Assembly (NCBI GenBank): GCA_963840545.1
Contig: CAWIZE010000012.1
Span: forward strand, 80,795-144,794
DNA length: 64,000 nt
Source: JAKAWQ01 sp963840545
GTDB lineage: Bacteria; Pseudomonadota; Alphaproteobacteria; Acetobacterales; Acetobacteraceae
Direction: 5' to 3'
A model generated the notes under the pieces. It was not told the origin of the DNA, made no database searches, and saw only the letters and a list, made by a program, of their open reading frames with translations. Of the stretch, positions 25,291-34,383 are shown one piece after another. The position numbers were made by a program, and so were the translations under genes. How positions within the stretch are numbered: position 1 is the stretch's first letter; each line of letters starts with the position of its first letter.

Positions 25291-27618
25291 ATGACGAAGT
25301 TCGGTCTTGCCCAGCCGGTCCGCCGTGTGGAGGACCCGCGTCTGCTGATCGGCCGCGGCCTCTATACGGACGACATCCGGCCCGGCCGCGCGGCCGTCGG
25401 GATGGTGTTGCGCAGCCCGCATGCGGCGGCGCGCGTTGTGTCGGTCGATGCCGCGGCCGCCCGGAACGTGCCCGGCGTTCTGGGCGTCTATACCTCGGCC
25501 GAGCTCAAGGCGGATGAGATCGGCGGGTTGCCCTGCCTCGTGCCGATCAGGAACCGCGACGGCACGTCCCGTTTCGATCCGGCACACCCGGTGCTCGCTG
25601 AGGGCATGGTGCGGCATGTCGGTGATCCCGTGGCCTTTGTCGTCGGCGAGACCGCGCTGGCGGCGCGCGACGGGGCGGAGGCGGTGGCGGTGGAGTATGA
25701 TGTGCTCCCCTCGGTGACGGACCTCGGGCACGCGATGGACGCGGGCCAGCCCGAGGTCTGGCGGGGTGCGAGAAACAACGTCTGCTTCGACTGGGAGGTC
25801 GGCGACCGGGCGCGGGTCGAGGCGCTCCTTGCCGCGGCGGCACACGTCACCAAGCTTACGCTGGTGAACAACCGGATCGTCGTCTCGAGCATGGAAGCGC
25901 GGGCGGCGGTCGGCGAATATGACCCCGGTTCGGGCCGCTTCACCCTTACCACCAACACGCAGGGCGTCTGGCTGCTCAAGGAGCAGCTCGCCAAGGCCAT
26001 ATTCCGGATGCCGGAAGAGAAGTTTCGGGTGATCACGCCGGACGTGGGCGGCGGCTTCGGAATGAAGCTCTTCCTCTACGCCGAGCATGTTCTGGTCTGC
26101 TACGCGGCGCGCAAGCTCGGCCGCCCCGTGACCTGGACCTCCGAGCGGTCGGAGGCATTCCTCTCCGACACCCACGGCCGCGACAACATAACCGATGCGG
26201 AGCTTGCGCTTGACAAGGAGGGGAGATTTCTTGCCCTGCGCACCCGCAACCTCGCCAACATGGGCGCCTATCTCTCGACCTTCGCACCATTCATCCCGAC
26301 GATGGCCGGGACGAAGGTTCTGGCGAGCGTCTACGGCTTCCAGGCAATTTATGCGAACGTCGTCGGCGTCTTTACGAACACGGTTCCGGTCGATGCTTAT
26401 CGTGGCGCCGGGCGCCCCGAAAGCAACTATCTGGTCGAACGTCTGGTCGATGCCGCGGCGCGTGAGCTGGGGCTCGACCGGGCCGAGATCCGGCGGCGGA
26501 ACATGGTCTCGTCGACCGCGATGCCCTACACCACCGCGATGGGCCAGAAATACGATTCGGGTGATTTCCCTCGCGTGCTCGAGACCGCACTCGAGAGGAT
26601 CGGCTGGGCCGGCTTTCCGGCCCGCCGGTTGGCGGCGGAAAGGCGCGCCAGAATGCGTGGCATCGGGCTTGCCTATTATCTCGAGGCCACCGGAGGGGCG
26701 CCGAGCGAGCGCGCCGAGATTCGCTTCTCTGCCGATGGATTCGTGGACGTCTTGGTCGGCACGCAGTCGACCGGGCAGGGGCACGAGACCGCTTATGTCC
26801 AGATCATCGCCGATCGGCTCGGCGTGCCGGGCGAAAATGTGCGGATCCACCAGGGCGATAGTGACGCGATCCCGACCGGCGGGGGAACCGGCGGCGCGCG
26901 CAGCCTGTATTCCGAGGGCCAAGCGATCCTGGTTGCTGCTGACAGCGTGATCGAAAAGGGAAGGCGGGCGGCCTCGGAAGCGCTCGAAGCCGCGGTTGCG
27001 GACATTGCCTTCGTCGCAGGCCGGTTCTCGATCGTCGGGACGGACCGCGCCGTCGATATCCTCGATCTCGCGGCGCGTCAGCGCACGCGGGTGGCCGCCG
27101 GCGAGGCCGCCACGACGCTCGACGCTGCCGAAATCGCGGACATCGACCGCCATACCTTCCCCAACGGCTGCCATGTGGCCGAGGTCGAGATCGATCCGGA
27201 CACGGGCATAGTTGAGGTCGTACGCTACCTGGTTTGTGACGATTTCGGGACGATCGTGAACCCGCTCATCGTGCGGGGTCAGGTCCAAGGCGGCGTCGCG
27301 CAGGGAATCGGACAGGCCATCCTCGAGCGTACAGCGTACGATCCCGAATCCGGGCAGCTGCTCTCGGGTAGTTTCATGGACTACGCGCTGCCGCGGGCGG
27401 ACAGCGTGCCGGAGATCGAGGTCGAACTCATTGAAATTCCTTGTCTGGCCAATCCCCTTGGCGCCAAGGGTGCCGGCGAGGCGGGGGCGGTCGGCAGCCC
27501 GCCCGCGGTGATTAACGCCATCGTCGATGCGCTGGGCAGTCGCGGCGTGCGCCATCTCGACATGCCGGCGACGCCCGAACGGGTATGGAGAGCGCTCGCC
27601 GCGGCGCGCGCGGCGTAG
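25291..27618 (+). CDS. Molybdenum hydroxylase large subunit (xanthine dehydrogenase/CoxL form II type)
   Basis: A 775-residue molybdopterin cytosine dinucleotide-type subunit of the xanthine oxidase family. The N-terminal a/b hammerhead domain (RVEDPRLLIGRGLYTDD, residues ~10-120) is followed by Mo-binding domains with PDVGGGFGMK (~250), VDAYRGAGRPESNYLVERLV (~375), TGQGHETAYVQI, GGGTGGARS, and the catalytic Glu motif KGAGEAGAVG near residue 735. The active-site loop is AYRGAGR, the form II pattern, not the AYxCSFR of true CO dehydrogenases. GGAG precedes the ATG. The FAD and 2Fe-2S subunits usually encoded beside it are absent here, so its partners must be elsewhere. Substrate unknown. Confidence 0.92.
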   Translation: MTKFGLAQPVRRVEDPRLLIGRGLYTDDIRPGRAAVGMVLRSPHAAARVVSVDAAAARNVPGVLGVYTSAELKADEIGGLPCLVPIRNRDGTSRFDPAHPVLAEGMVRHVGDPVAFVVGETALAARDGAEAVAVEYDVLPSVTDLGHAMDAGQPEVWRGARNNVCFDWEVGDRARVEALLAAAAHVTKLTLVNNRIVVSSMEARAAVGEYDPGSGRFTLTTNTQGVWLLKEQLAKAIFRMPEEKFRVITPDVGGGFGMKLFLYAEHVLVCYAARKLGRPVTWTSERSEAFLSDTHGRDNITDAELALDKEGRFLALRTRNLANMGAYLSTFAPFIPTMAGTKVLASVYGFQAIYANVVGVFTNTVPVDAYRGAGRPESNYLVERLVDAAARELGLDRAEIRRRNMVSSTAMPYTTAMGQKYDSGDFPRVLETALERIGWAGFPARRLAAERRARMRGIGLAYYLEATGGAPSERAEIRFSADGFVDVLVGTQSTGQGHETAYVQIIADRLGVPGENVRIHQGDSDAIPTGGGTGGARSLYSEGQAILVAADSVIEKGRRAASEALEAAVADIAFVAGRFSIVGTDRAVDILDLAARQRTRVAAGEAATTLDAAEIADIDRHTFPNGCHVAEVEIDPDTGIVEVVRYLVCDDFGTIVNPLIVRGQVQGGVAQGIGQAILERTAYDPESGQLLSGSFMDYALPRADSVPEIEVELIEIPCLANPLGAKGAGEAGAVGSPPAVINAIVDALGSRGVRHLDMPATPERVWRALAAARAA

Positions 27619-27649
27619 CCGCCGTTCCGCCGGGCAGGAGAGGAGTTCC

Positions 27650-28627
27650 ATGCGGCTGGTGGCGGTTTCGCGCGTTCTCAACGAAGACGATATCATCGAG
27701 GCATTTGTCCGCCACCATGCGCCGCTGGTCGACCACCACGTGCTGCTGGACAACGGTAGCATCGACCGTACGGTGGAGATCCTCACGAAGCTGGCGGGGG
27801 CAGGTCTGCCGATTACGGTATTTTCGAACCGTAACCCGATGTTTGCGGAAACGACCTTCAACACGTTCCTCTATCGTTACGCGGTGGAAGAGCAGCGTGC
27901 CGACGGGATCCTGTTCCTCGACGCCGACGAATTCCTTGACCTCCGGCGGATGGGCGTTGCCCTGCGCCGGCGTCTGGCGGATCTGCCCGCAGATGCCCCC
28001 GGATTGCGGCTGCCGATGATCAACTATCATGCCACGGCCGCGGACGACCCGGACGACATCCTGGCGATCCGTCGTATTCGGCTGCGTGAGCCGACGGCTG
28101 CGAGTTCGAGCAAGATCTTGCTCCGCCGGCTCCTTCCTTCATGGGCCGTCGTCGTCGATGCGGGCAACCACAATGCGATGTTCCACGGCAAGGAGGTCGT
28201 GTGCGTCGCCGACAAGCGCGTCGCGCTGGCTCATTTTTCTGACAGGGGTCGTTGGCGGTGGCTGGGACGGGCGGTGATCGGACAGCTCAAAGTGCTGGCT
28301 TCAGCCCAGCAGGAGCGCGCGCAGAACCGCGGTGTGCACTATCGTGAGACATACGAGATGCTGCGGGATGCACCTGAAAAGCTGGGTGTTGCGCAAAATT
28401 TCGGTGCCTTGCCGCCACCGGGCAAGGAATGGATCGACGACCCGATCGCCTATCGCGGCCGGCCGCTCGCTTTCACGGAGCGAAGCGACGAGCGGCTGAA
28501 GGCTCTCCGTGCCGCGATCGCGGTCGCGGAGGGCCTCGCCGAGCAGCATGCCCGGCTGATTGACGGCAACCATGCCATACGGCTGCAGGTCGACCAGTGG
28601 GCAATGCAGTTCCAGCGGGTGGTGTGA
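27650..28627 (+). CDS. Glycosyltransferase family 2-like protein
   Basis: A 325-residue protein of the GT2/GT92-like group that acts on activated sugars with an inverting GT-A fold. It begins MRLVAVSRVLNEDDIIEAFVRHH, followed by DNGSIDRTVEIL (nucleotide-binding Asp) and the metal-binding FLDADEFLDL motif near residue 95; a conserved histidine segment (HNAMFHGKE, ALAHFSDRGRW) follows. There are no membrane segments. ATG at 27650 has AGGAG upstream and lies 31 bp after the hydroxylase stop; the two may be cotranscribed but are not functionally obvious partners. Acceptor and donor are unknown; exopolysaccharide or surface glycan work is suggested by galU and phosphomannomutase downstream. Confidence 0.85.
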   Translation: MRLVAVSRVLNEDDIIEAFVRHHAPLVDHHVLLDNGSIDRTVEILTKLAGAGLPITVFSNRNPMFAETTFNTFLYRYAVEEQRADGILFLDADEFLDLRRMGVALRRRLADLPADAPGLRLPMINYHATAADDPDDILAIRRIRLREPTAASSSKILLRRLLPSWAVVVDAGNHNAMFHGKEVVCVADKRVALAHFSDRGRWRWLGRAVIGQLKVLASAQQERAQNRGVHYRETYEMLRDAPEKLGVAQNFGALPPPGKEWIDDPIAYRGRPLAFTERSDERLKALRAAIAVAEGLAEQHARLIDGNHAIRLQVDQWAMQFQRVV

Positions 28628-29387
28628 GCTGGTGGGCGGCTCACGGTAGCGCGCAGCGGCCACTGGGAGGGGCGGCCCGTCGCCAGGCGTGCGCGTGCGT
28701 GGGCGACAGCGGCGAGTAGGAGAATCCTCTCGATTGGCGGAGGGACAGCAGGCGGCACCGCGCACGCCTTGGCCTTGGGTTCCGCGGGATATCGGGGTTC
28801 TCCAATACCAACCCTGCCTCGAGCCGCCGCGTCCGACCGGCGTGCCGGCGGCGAACAGTCGACAGGCGGCCGGGCGACCAAGTGACTCTATTGCTCGGCG
28901 TCGCGGACGAGCGGGACAGGAAGGCGCGCGAAGGGCTCACGCTTTACCAGTCACCCGATTGCGAAAATGGGTGAAGGAGCAAATCTGCCTTGACCGGAAT
29001 CCCTCCGCGATCCCGCCGGAAGCGACATTGAATGAGATGCAAGGCCGCCTTTTCACCGCGATGGCGAAGGATAAGCCGCTTCATGGCGGGTCGTTGAGAG
29101 TATAAGGGTTGCTCGTTATCGGACATGCTTGACAGCGTCGACGCACCAAGCCGAGGTCGCCGATGGTCTCGCCAGAACCGACTTTGGTGGGAAATGCGGC
29201 GTGGCCGGGTTCACCGACGTATCGGATCAGGCACGCCGCCGAGGGCACCCGGTAGGGGACGCCGCAGGTGACGAAGGTCGGGGATCCACGACAACGCGCT
29301 TGCGAGCGGCGGCCAGGGCGTGCGACCAATCGGTGGGCCTTCCCGGGCACGTTGGCCCTGCATCTTGAAGATCCGGAGGCAGAGATC
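28628..29387. other. 760-bp region without a recognisable gene, upstream of galU
   Basis: No open frame here has a recognisable domain or convincing composition on either strand; the frames are short or arginine/proline-rich. The region has somewhat more A/T than its surroundings (e.g. near 28960-29110) and could be a decayed gene or a long regulatory leader for galU. I found no strong hairpin or tRNA. Confidence 0.45.
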
Positions 29388-30263
29388 GTGATCAAGCCGT
29401 TGCGCAAAGCCGTGCTGCCGGTTGCCGGCCTCGGAACTCGCTTCCTGCCGGCCACGAAGGCGATGGCCAAGGAGATGCTTCCTGTGGTTGACCGGCCGCT
29501 CATCCAATATTCCGTCGACGAGGCACGCGCCGCGGGCATCGAGCTCTTCTGCATGGTTACAGGCCGCGGAAAGACCGAGCTCGTCGAATACTTCGACGTT
29601 GCGTACGAACTGGAGGCGACGCTGCGCGAACGAGGCAAGCGCGACGCACTGGAAGCGTTGCGCGACAGCTCGACTGCGCCGGGAACCATGGTAACGGTCC
29701 GTCAGCAGGTCCCACTCGGCCTCGGTCATGCCATTTGGTGCGCCCGGGCCTTCATCGGGGGCGATCCCTTCGCCATTCTCCTCCCAGATGATCTCGTGCT
29801 TTCCCGGACGCCCTGCCTTAAGCAGCTTGCCGACGCATATTACGAAACCGGTGGGAACGTAGTCGCTGTCGAGGATGTGCCGCGCGAGCACACCCAGCGC
29901 TACGGCGTGCTGGCGGTCGGCGGCGACGATGGCCGCCTGGTCGAGGTGAAGGGCCTAGTGGAGAAGCCGGAGCCGGCGAAGGCGCCGTCGACGCTCTCGA
30001 TCATCGGTCGCTACGTGCTGTTGCCTTCCGTGCTGCGGCACCTCGCGAATCTCGAGCGGGGCGCCGGCGGAGAGATCCAGCTTACAGATGCGATTGCGAG
30101 AATGATCGGCGAGAGCCCAGTTCATGGGTTGCGCTTCGAGGGGCGCCGCTTCGACTGCGGGGACAAAGCCGGCTTTCTCGAGGCGCAGATCGCTTTCGCA
30201 CTCAAGCGCCCGGATCTTGGGCCAATGGTGCGGTCGTTCCTTCCCCATTATATCGCGTCCTAA
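29388..30263 (+). CDS. galU: UTP-glucose-1-phosphate uridylyltransferase GalU
   Basis: GalU makes UDP-glucose from UTP and glucose-1-phosphate, the entry to surface polysaccharide synthesis. The 291-residue protein starts with the nucleotidyltransferase signature LPVAGLGTRFLPATKAMAKE, followed by EMLPVVDRPLIQYSVDEA, GLGHAIWCARAFIG, FAILLPDDLVL, YGVLAVGG, GRYVLLP and IQLTDAIARM, all typical of bacterial GalU. GTG at 29388 is chosen because GGAG lies 9 nt upstream and it begins just before the first strand; longer frames upstream have no homology. The phosphomannomutase gene begins 2 bp after the stop, an operon that supplies activated sugars. Confidence 0.94.
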   Translation: MIKPLRKAVLPVAGLGTRFLPATKAMAKEMLPVVDRPLIQYSVDEARAAGIELFCMVTGRGKTELVEYFDVAYELEATLRERGKRDALEALRDSSTAPGTMVTVRQQVPLGLGHAIWCARAFIGGDPFAILLPDDLVLSRTPCLKQLADAYYETGGNVVAVEDVPREHTQRYGVLAVGGDDGRLVEVKGLVEKPEPAKAPSTLSIIGRYVLLPSVLRHLANLERGAGGEIQLTDAIARMIGESPVHGLRFEGRRFDCGDKAGFLEAQIAFALKRPDLGPMVRSFLPHYIAS

Positions 30264-30265
30264 TC

Positions 30266-31693
30266 ATGGCTGAGCGGAACCGCATGATCTTTTCGCATCA
30301 CTTCCACCCTTCGGTGCTGCGTGAGTATGACATCCGCGGCATCGTCGGCGAGACGCTCAACCCAGCGGATGCTTTCGCCGTTGGCCGCTGCTTCGGCAGC
30401 GTCGTTGCCCGCGGCGGCGGCAGCTCCGTGGTGGTCGGCTCCGACGGGCGGCTTTCCTCGCCGGCACTCGAACCGGCGGTCGTCGCAGGGCTCAAGGCGA
30501 GTGGCGTCACCGTCCTCCGCATTGGATGCGGGCCGACGCCAATGCTCTATTATGCGTCGAGCGTGGAGGCCGCAGACGGAGCCGTGATGGTGACGGGGAG
30601 CCACAACCCGCCAGATCATAACGGCTTCAAGATGATGCTTGGAGCGAAGCCTTACTACGGCGAAGCCATCCGCGCCCTCGGGCGCGTGGCCGCCACGGGC
30701 GATGTTGTTGCCGAGGCAGCGGGCGGCGAGCGCGTTTTGGAGATGAAGGCGGCCTATGTCTCACGCCTGATCGAGGGCTGGGATGGTGGGGATCGCCGGC
30801 TTTCCGTGGTGTGGGACAATGGCAACGGCGCGGCGGGCGACGTCCTCGCGATGCTGCTCGAGCGTCTCCCCGGAAACCATGTGCTACTCAACGGAACGAT
30901 AGACGGGCGCTTCCCTGCTCATCACCCAGACCCGACCGTGCCGAAGAACCTCGAGCAGCTCGTGGCCGAGGTTCGTGCACGCGGTGCCGACGCCGGTATC
31001 GCGGTCGACGGCGACGCCGACCGGATCGGCGTCGTCGACGACACGGGCGTTATTCTGTTCGGCGACCAGCTTATGGTGCTTCTCTCGCGCGACGTGTTGA
31101 ACCGCAATCCCGGCGCGCCAATCATCGCCGACGTGAAGGCCAGCCAAGTCCTCTTCGACGAGATCGCGCGCGCGGGTGGCCGGCCGCTGATGTGGCGCAC
31201 CGGTCATTCGCTTATTAAGGCAAAAATGGCAGAGATTGGCGCGCCGCTTGCCGGCGAAATGTCCGGGCATATTTTTTTTGCTGAACGCTGGTACGGGTTT
31301 GACGATGCACTCTATGCCGGGATTCGCTTTCTCGGCGTGCTCGCCCGCGACAGCCACCCTCTCTCGACCCTGCGGCGGGCACTGCCGCAGGTCGTCAACA
31401 CGCCGGAGCTGCGCTTCCCCTGCCCTGACGATCGCAAGTTCGCGATCGTCGAGGAATTGGCGGGGCGCCTGCGTGCGCGCGGTGCCAACCTCGCCGACAT
31501 CGATGGCGTGCGCGTCACAACACCGGATGGATGGTGGTTGCTTCGCGCCTCGAACACACAAGCGGTTCTTGTCGCCCGCGCCGAGGCTAAGGACGAAGCG
31601 GGTCTTGATCGGCTGAAAGCGGCTATCGTCACCGAGCTTGTCGCGTCAGGTGTTGCGCCGCCCGACTTTGCGGCGGCGGAGTCCGGGCACTGA
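30266..31693 (+). CDS. Phosphomannomutase/phosphoglucomutase
   Basis: A 475-residue alpha-D-phosphohexomutase (ManB/AlgC type) that interconverts hexose 6- and 1-phosphates, giving glucose-1-phosphate for GalU or mannose-1-phosphate for GDP-mannose. Motifs: VLREYDIRGIVGE at the N-terminus, the phosphoserine loop MVTGSHNPPDHNGFK near residue 112, the metal loop VDGDADRIGVVDD near 252, the sugar loop GEMSGHIFFAERW, and the phosphate loop in RASNTQAVLVARAEA. The start ATG at 30266 lies 2 bp after galU. Downstream, a truncated GH15-like frame begins immediately after the stop. Confidence 0.93.
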   Translation: MAERNRMIFSHHFHPSVLREYDIRGIVGETLNPADAFAVGRCFGSVVARGGGSSVVVGSDGRLSSPALEPAVVAGLKASGVTVLRIGCGPTPMLYYASSVEAADGAVMVTGSHNPPDHNGFKMMLGAKPYYGEAIRALGRVAATGDVVAEAAGGERVLEMKAAYVSRLIEGWDGGDRRLSVVWDNGNGAAGDVLAMLLERLPGNHVLLNGTIDGRFPAHHPDPTVPKNLEQLVAEVRARGADAGIAVDGDADRIGVVDDTGVILFGDQLMVLLSRDVLNRNPGAPIIADVKASQVLFDEIARAGGRPLMWRTGHSLIKAKMAEIGAPLAGEMSGHIFFAERWYGFDDALYAGIRFLGVLARDSHPLSTLRRALPQVVNTPELRFPCPDDRKFAIVEELAGRLRARGANLADIDGVRVTTPDGWWLLRASNTQAVLVARAEAKDEAGLDRLKAAIVTELVASGVAPPDFAAAESGH

Positions 31694-31876
31694 GCTCCAC
31701 CGGATCGTAATCTCGAAACTCGGTCTCGCGGCAATTGGCAATTGCGCCGTCTCCTCGCTGCCCACGCGTGACGGGCGGCATGCCTGGTTCCGCTTTCCGC
31801 GACTTGCCGCCGATCTGCTGTTTCATTCCCTGCTGGGCGGCGGGACCTCAACCATCCCCTCATTTCCTGACTGAGG
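31692..31876 (+). pseudogene. 5' remnant of a GH15-like (glucoamylase/trehalase type) gene
   Basis: The frame overlapping the mutase stop reads KLGLAAIGNCAVSSLPTRDG, then RHAWFRFPRLAADLLFHSLLGG, which closely follows the conserved first strand region of bacterial GH15-like glucan hydrolases/trehalases (LG-IGNC--SAL-D--G-I-W-C-PRFD-DPVF--LL). It stops at 31874 after about 60 codons, where the family runs to roughly 600 residues. The conserved Cys/Asp positions of the PRFD segment have decayed. Insertion sequence remnants begin right after, so the rest was probably lost by transposition. No start codon is obvious. The similarity is recalled from family motifs, hence moderate confidence. Confidence 0.55.
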
Positions 31877-32063
31877 GTGTCGAGTAACCAAAGAATCCGG
31901 CGGGGCGGCCGGACGTTCCCGAAAGAATCAAGATGGGCCTGCGTGGATTGGCGCTCTTCCGCCCATTATGGGTCGGTTGCGGGATGCCGGAAACTTGAGA
32001 ATTTCTTCGCATGCAGCACGAGTCTCGAGGCATGCGACGGCACTGAACCGGACTTCCGGCTTG

Positions 32064-32850
32064 ATGGAAGTGCATGGCTTCCTGGGTCGCCTGTTCGATG
32101 GTGATCTGCACGCAAAGCGTATGTTGTCGCTGGCCAATGCCACCCTGGGCGTCGTCAGGACTGCATCCCTGGCGGTCAATACGGCCGGCCACGGCCTTGC
32201 CCTGGCGCGCGGCCGCGTGATCAGGCATGCCATCAAGCAGGCGGATCGGTTGCTTTCCAATCAGGGGATCGACAGCGACGTCGCCCCGCGCCACTGGGTC
32301 TCCTGCGTGGTGGAGCCTCGCACCGGCATCAACGTGACCATGGACTGGACCTCGTTCGAGGTTGACGGTCAAGCCACCATCATACTGTCGCGGTTGACCC
32401 GCCACCGCCGCGCTACCCCACTGGAATGGCTGACGGTCGATACCGCCACCCTCAAGGATCACCGCAACGAGTACCAATATCAGGTACCGGTGCGGCTGGC
32501 CGATGCCCTGTCGGCGGACATCGCGGTGTCTATCGTGGCCGACGTGGCCTACGTGGCCGATCGTGGGTTCCGCGAAGAAGCTCTACCGGGTCCCGACCGA
32601 GGAGCCGAAGTTCGCGTACGCTATCCGCTTCCGCGGCAACATTGCGGTGACCGCCGCGCATGGCGAAACGCGCAGCGCCATGGCCATGGCCTGGGCCTGG
32701 GCCTGGGCCTGGGCCGGAGCCGGCGGACGGCCTCGCGTCCTGCGGGGCGCCACGGTGACAGCCGAACACTATCAGGGGGGAACAGGTACTGTGCGTGCAG
32801 GACAAGGCGACGAAGCAGGCTGATAGGGGGTCAGCGAGTGGGGAGCTGAC
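32064..32850 (+). pseudogene. IS4-family transposase, frameshifted and 3'-truncated
   Basis: Reading begins at ATG 32064 (MEVHGFLGRLFDGDLHAKRM), continuing with LSLANATLGVV, GHGLALARGR, HAIKQADRLLSNQGID, RHWVSCVV, TMDWTSFEVDGQATIILSRL and LKDHRNEYQYQ, all typical of IS4-group DDE transposases. The frame shifts near 32575: KKLYRVPTEEPKFAYAIRFR and GNIAVTAAHGE appear in another frame, and a third frame carries VLCVQDKATKQAD near 32795-32825. A TGGGCC hexamer expansion interrupts the coding sequence at 32692-32715, and a short internal duplication gives VADVAYVADRGF. The gene stops at the edge of the IS5 remnant, with about a third missing. It cannot produce an active enzyme. Confidence 0.8.
32692..32715. 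repeat. TGGGCC hexanucleotide repeat (4 units)
   Basis: Four perfect TGGGCC units follow two ATGGCC-like units within the dead IS4 transposase, coding for an Ala-Trp run in frame. This is a slippage-type microsatellite. Confidence 0.75.
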
Positions 32851-32852
32851 CG

Positions 32853-33598
32853 ATGCGACGCTGCCGCCTTCGCGATGAGCAATGGGAACGTATTTGAGAC
32901 CGGCTGCCAGGGCGTGAGGGTCATGTCGGGGCGACTGCGGCGCACGGTCGCCTATTCGTCGCGGCCGTGTTCTATCGCTATCGCGCTGGGATCCCGTGGC
33001 GTGACCTGCCGGAGCGCTTCGGGGACCGGAAGACCGTGCGCAGCCGCTTCAGCCAATGGTCGAGCAGGGGGGCTTAGGAGAAGCTTGTCAATCACTTACC
33101 AGCAGATGCCGACAACGAATACGCGATGATTGACGGCACCACCGTGCGCGCCCATCAGCACAGCGCCGGCGCCGAACAAAGTTGGCGAAGATCAGGCGAT
33201 CGGACGGCGGATTGACCAGCAAGATCCACGCCATGGCCGATGCGCTGCGCAAGCCCGTCCGCTTCTTGCTGACCGGCGGCGAGACCTATGATCTGGTCGG
33301 GGCGGATCACTTGCTCCCGAGCATGATCGCCGGCACGCTGACTGCCGACCAGGCCTGCGGCGCCGACAAGTGGGTCATCGAGCTGCTCACCGCAGCCGGC
33401 AGGACGCTTGTGATCCCGCCCAAGGCCAATGGCCTGGTCAGCCGGAACTACGATGGGGAGCTCTGCATAGCCGGCCATCGGATCGAGAGCTTATTCGCCA
33501 GGCTCAAGCAGTTCCGCACCATCGCTTCGCGCTACGACAAAACCAGGAACTTCCTCGGAGCCATCCACCTCGTCGCCGCAGTCATCCGACTCAACTGA
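32853..33598 (+). pseudogene. IS5-family (IS427-like) transposase, multiply frameshifted
   Basis: ATG at 32853 starts MRRCRLRDEQWERI, then a TGA at 32895. Homology continues in other frames: RLPGREGHVG, FYRYRAGIPWRDLPERFGDR, DADNEYAMIDGTTVRAHQHS (first catalytic Asp), then from 33210 GGLTSKIHAMADALRKPVRF, GADHLLPSMIAGTLTADQA and the C-terminal HRIESLFARLKQFRTIASRY to TGA at 33596-33598. At least three frame breaks and an internal stop (GGGCTTAG near 33075) separate these pieces. All segments of a full-length enzyme are still recognisable, so the element decayed by small indels and not by deletion. Confidence 0.82.
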
Positions 33599-33693
33599 CG
33601 ATACACCCTAGGTCTCCACAAATCCAGTCGCAACCACGTGAACCGCTTGGCCGCTCCGTCGCGTTATGGGGTGGGAAGGATGTCCGATCCGCC

Positions 33694-34374
33694 ATGCGCG
33701 TCGCTGTCTATTGGGCTCCGCCCGCCGCCGATCCGCACGCCGATCCCGACGCCGATTTCCTCTGGGCCCTGGGCTCGGCCTGGCTCGGCCGCGACAGCGA
33801 AACCGGCCTCCCGGTGCCGCAGCCTGACGTGCCCGGCCTTGCCGCGCTCACCGCAAGCCCGCGCCGCTACGGCTTCCACGCCACCCTCAAGGCGCCGATC
33901 ACCCTTGCCGGCAGGTTCGAGGAATTTCTCGCCGACGCGCAGGCACTGGCGCGGACGCTGAGGCCGGCGCGCCTCCCCGCGCTCGCGGTCCGCGCGCTCG
34001 ACGGCTTCGCCGCCCTCTGCCCGACCGCGGAGAGCCCCGAGCTTACGGCACTCGCCGCCTCGGTCGTCACGGCGCTCGACCACCATCGCCTACCGGAGGC
34101 GCAGGAAGAACAGGCCCGCCGCAGCCTCGGGCGAACGCCCGCCCAGGCTGCGTACCTTGCCCGCTGGGGCTATCCGTTCGTGCTCGACGAATGGCGCTTC
34201 CACATGACGCTCAGCGACACCGGCGCGGCGACGCCGTCCCTGCTCGCCGCCGCCATGCGGCATTTCGCCCCCGTGCTCGAGCGCGAGCGGCGCGTGGGGG
34301 AGCTTGCGGTCTTCGTCGAGCCTTCGCCCGGCGCCGCATTCCGTCTCGCCGCGCGCCTTCCGTTCGCGTCGTGA
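33694..34374 (+). CDS. DUF1045 (2H phosphodiesterase-like) phosphonate-cluster protein
   Basis: A 226-residue DUF1045 protein of the 2H phosphoesterase superfamily, regularly encoded with C-P lyase genes. Motifs: MRVAVYWAPP, the FLWALGSAWLGRD segment, RRYGFHATLKAPI with the first His-x-Thr (near residue 65), and the second FHMTLSD motif (near residue 170). Two HxT/S motifs are the catalytic pairs of 2H phosphodiesterases. No phnP is seen in the window, so it may open the cyclic ribose phosphate formed by PhnJ, the step PhnP performs in E. coli (inference). It lies immediately after the IS5 remnant and converges on phnF. Confidence 0.85.
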   Translation: MRVAVYWAPPAADPHADPDADFLWALGSAWLGRDSETGLPVPQPDVPGLAALTASPRRYGFHATLKAPITLAGRFEEFLADAQALARTLRPARLPALAVRALDGFAALCPTAESPELTALAASVVTALDHHRLPEAQEEQARRSLGRTPAQAAYLARWGYPFVLDEWRFHMTLSDTGAATPSLLAAAMRHFAPVLERERRVGELAVFVEPSPGAAFRLAARLPFAS

Positions 34375-34383
34375 CGCAAGCGG

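Larger units (their letters stand above)
31877..33598 (+). mobile_element. Compound insertion-sequence scar (decayed IS4- and IS5-family elements)
   Basis: Two dead transposase genes of different families lie end to end between a truncated GH15-like gene and the phosphonate cluster. The first is an IS4-type gene lacking its C-terminal third, the second an IS5-type gene with several frame breaks. I could not find clear terminal inverted repeats or target duplications for either. Both are inactive as written. Confidence 0.75.

Noticed and set aside
25291..27618. True aerobic CO dehydrogenase
   Set aside because: The active-site loop reads AYRGAGR, not AYxCSFR, and the CoxM and CoxS genes are absent.
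25252..27864. Minus-strand open frame antisense to the molybdenum hydroxylase
   Set aside because: No domain is recognisable, and the sense frame has complete family motifs.
32692..32715. Short tandem array as a CRISPR or regulatory repeat
   Set aside because: Units of 6 bp without spacers inside a dead transposase are a microsatellite.
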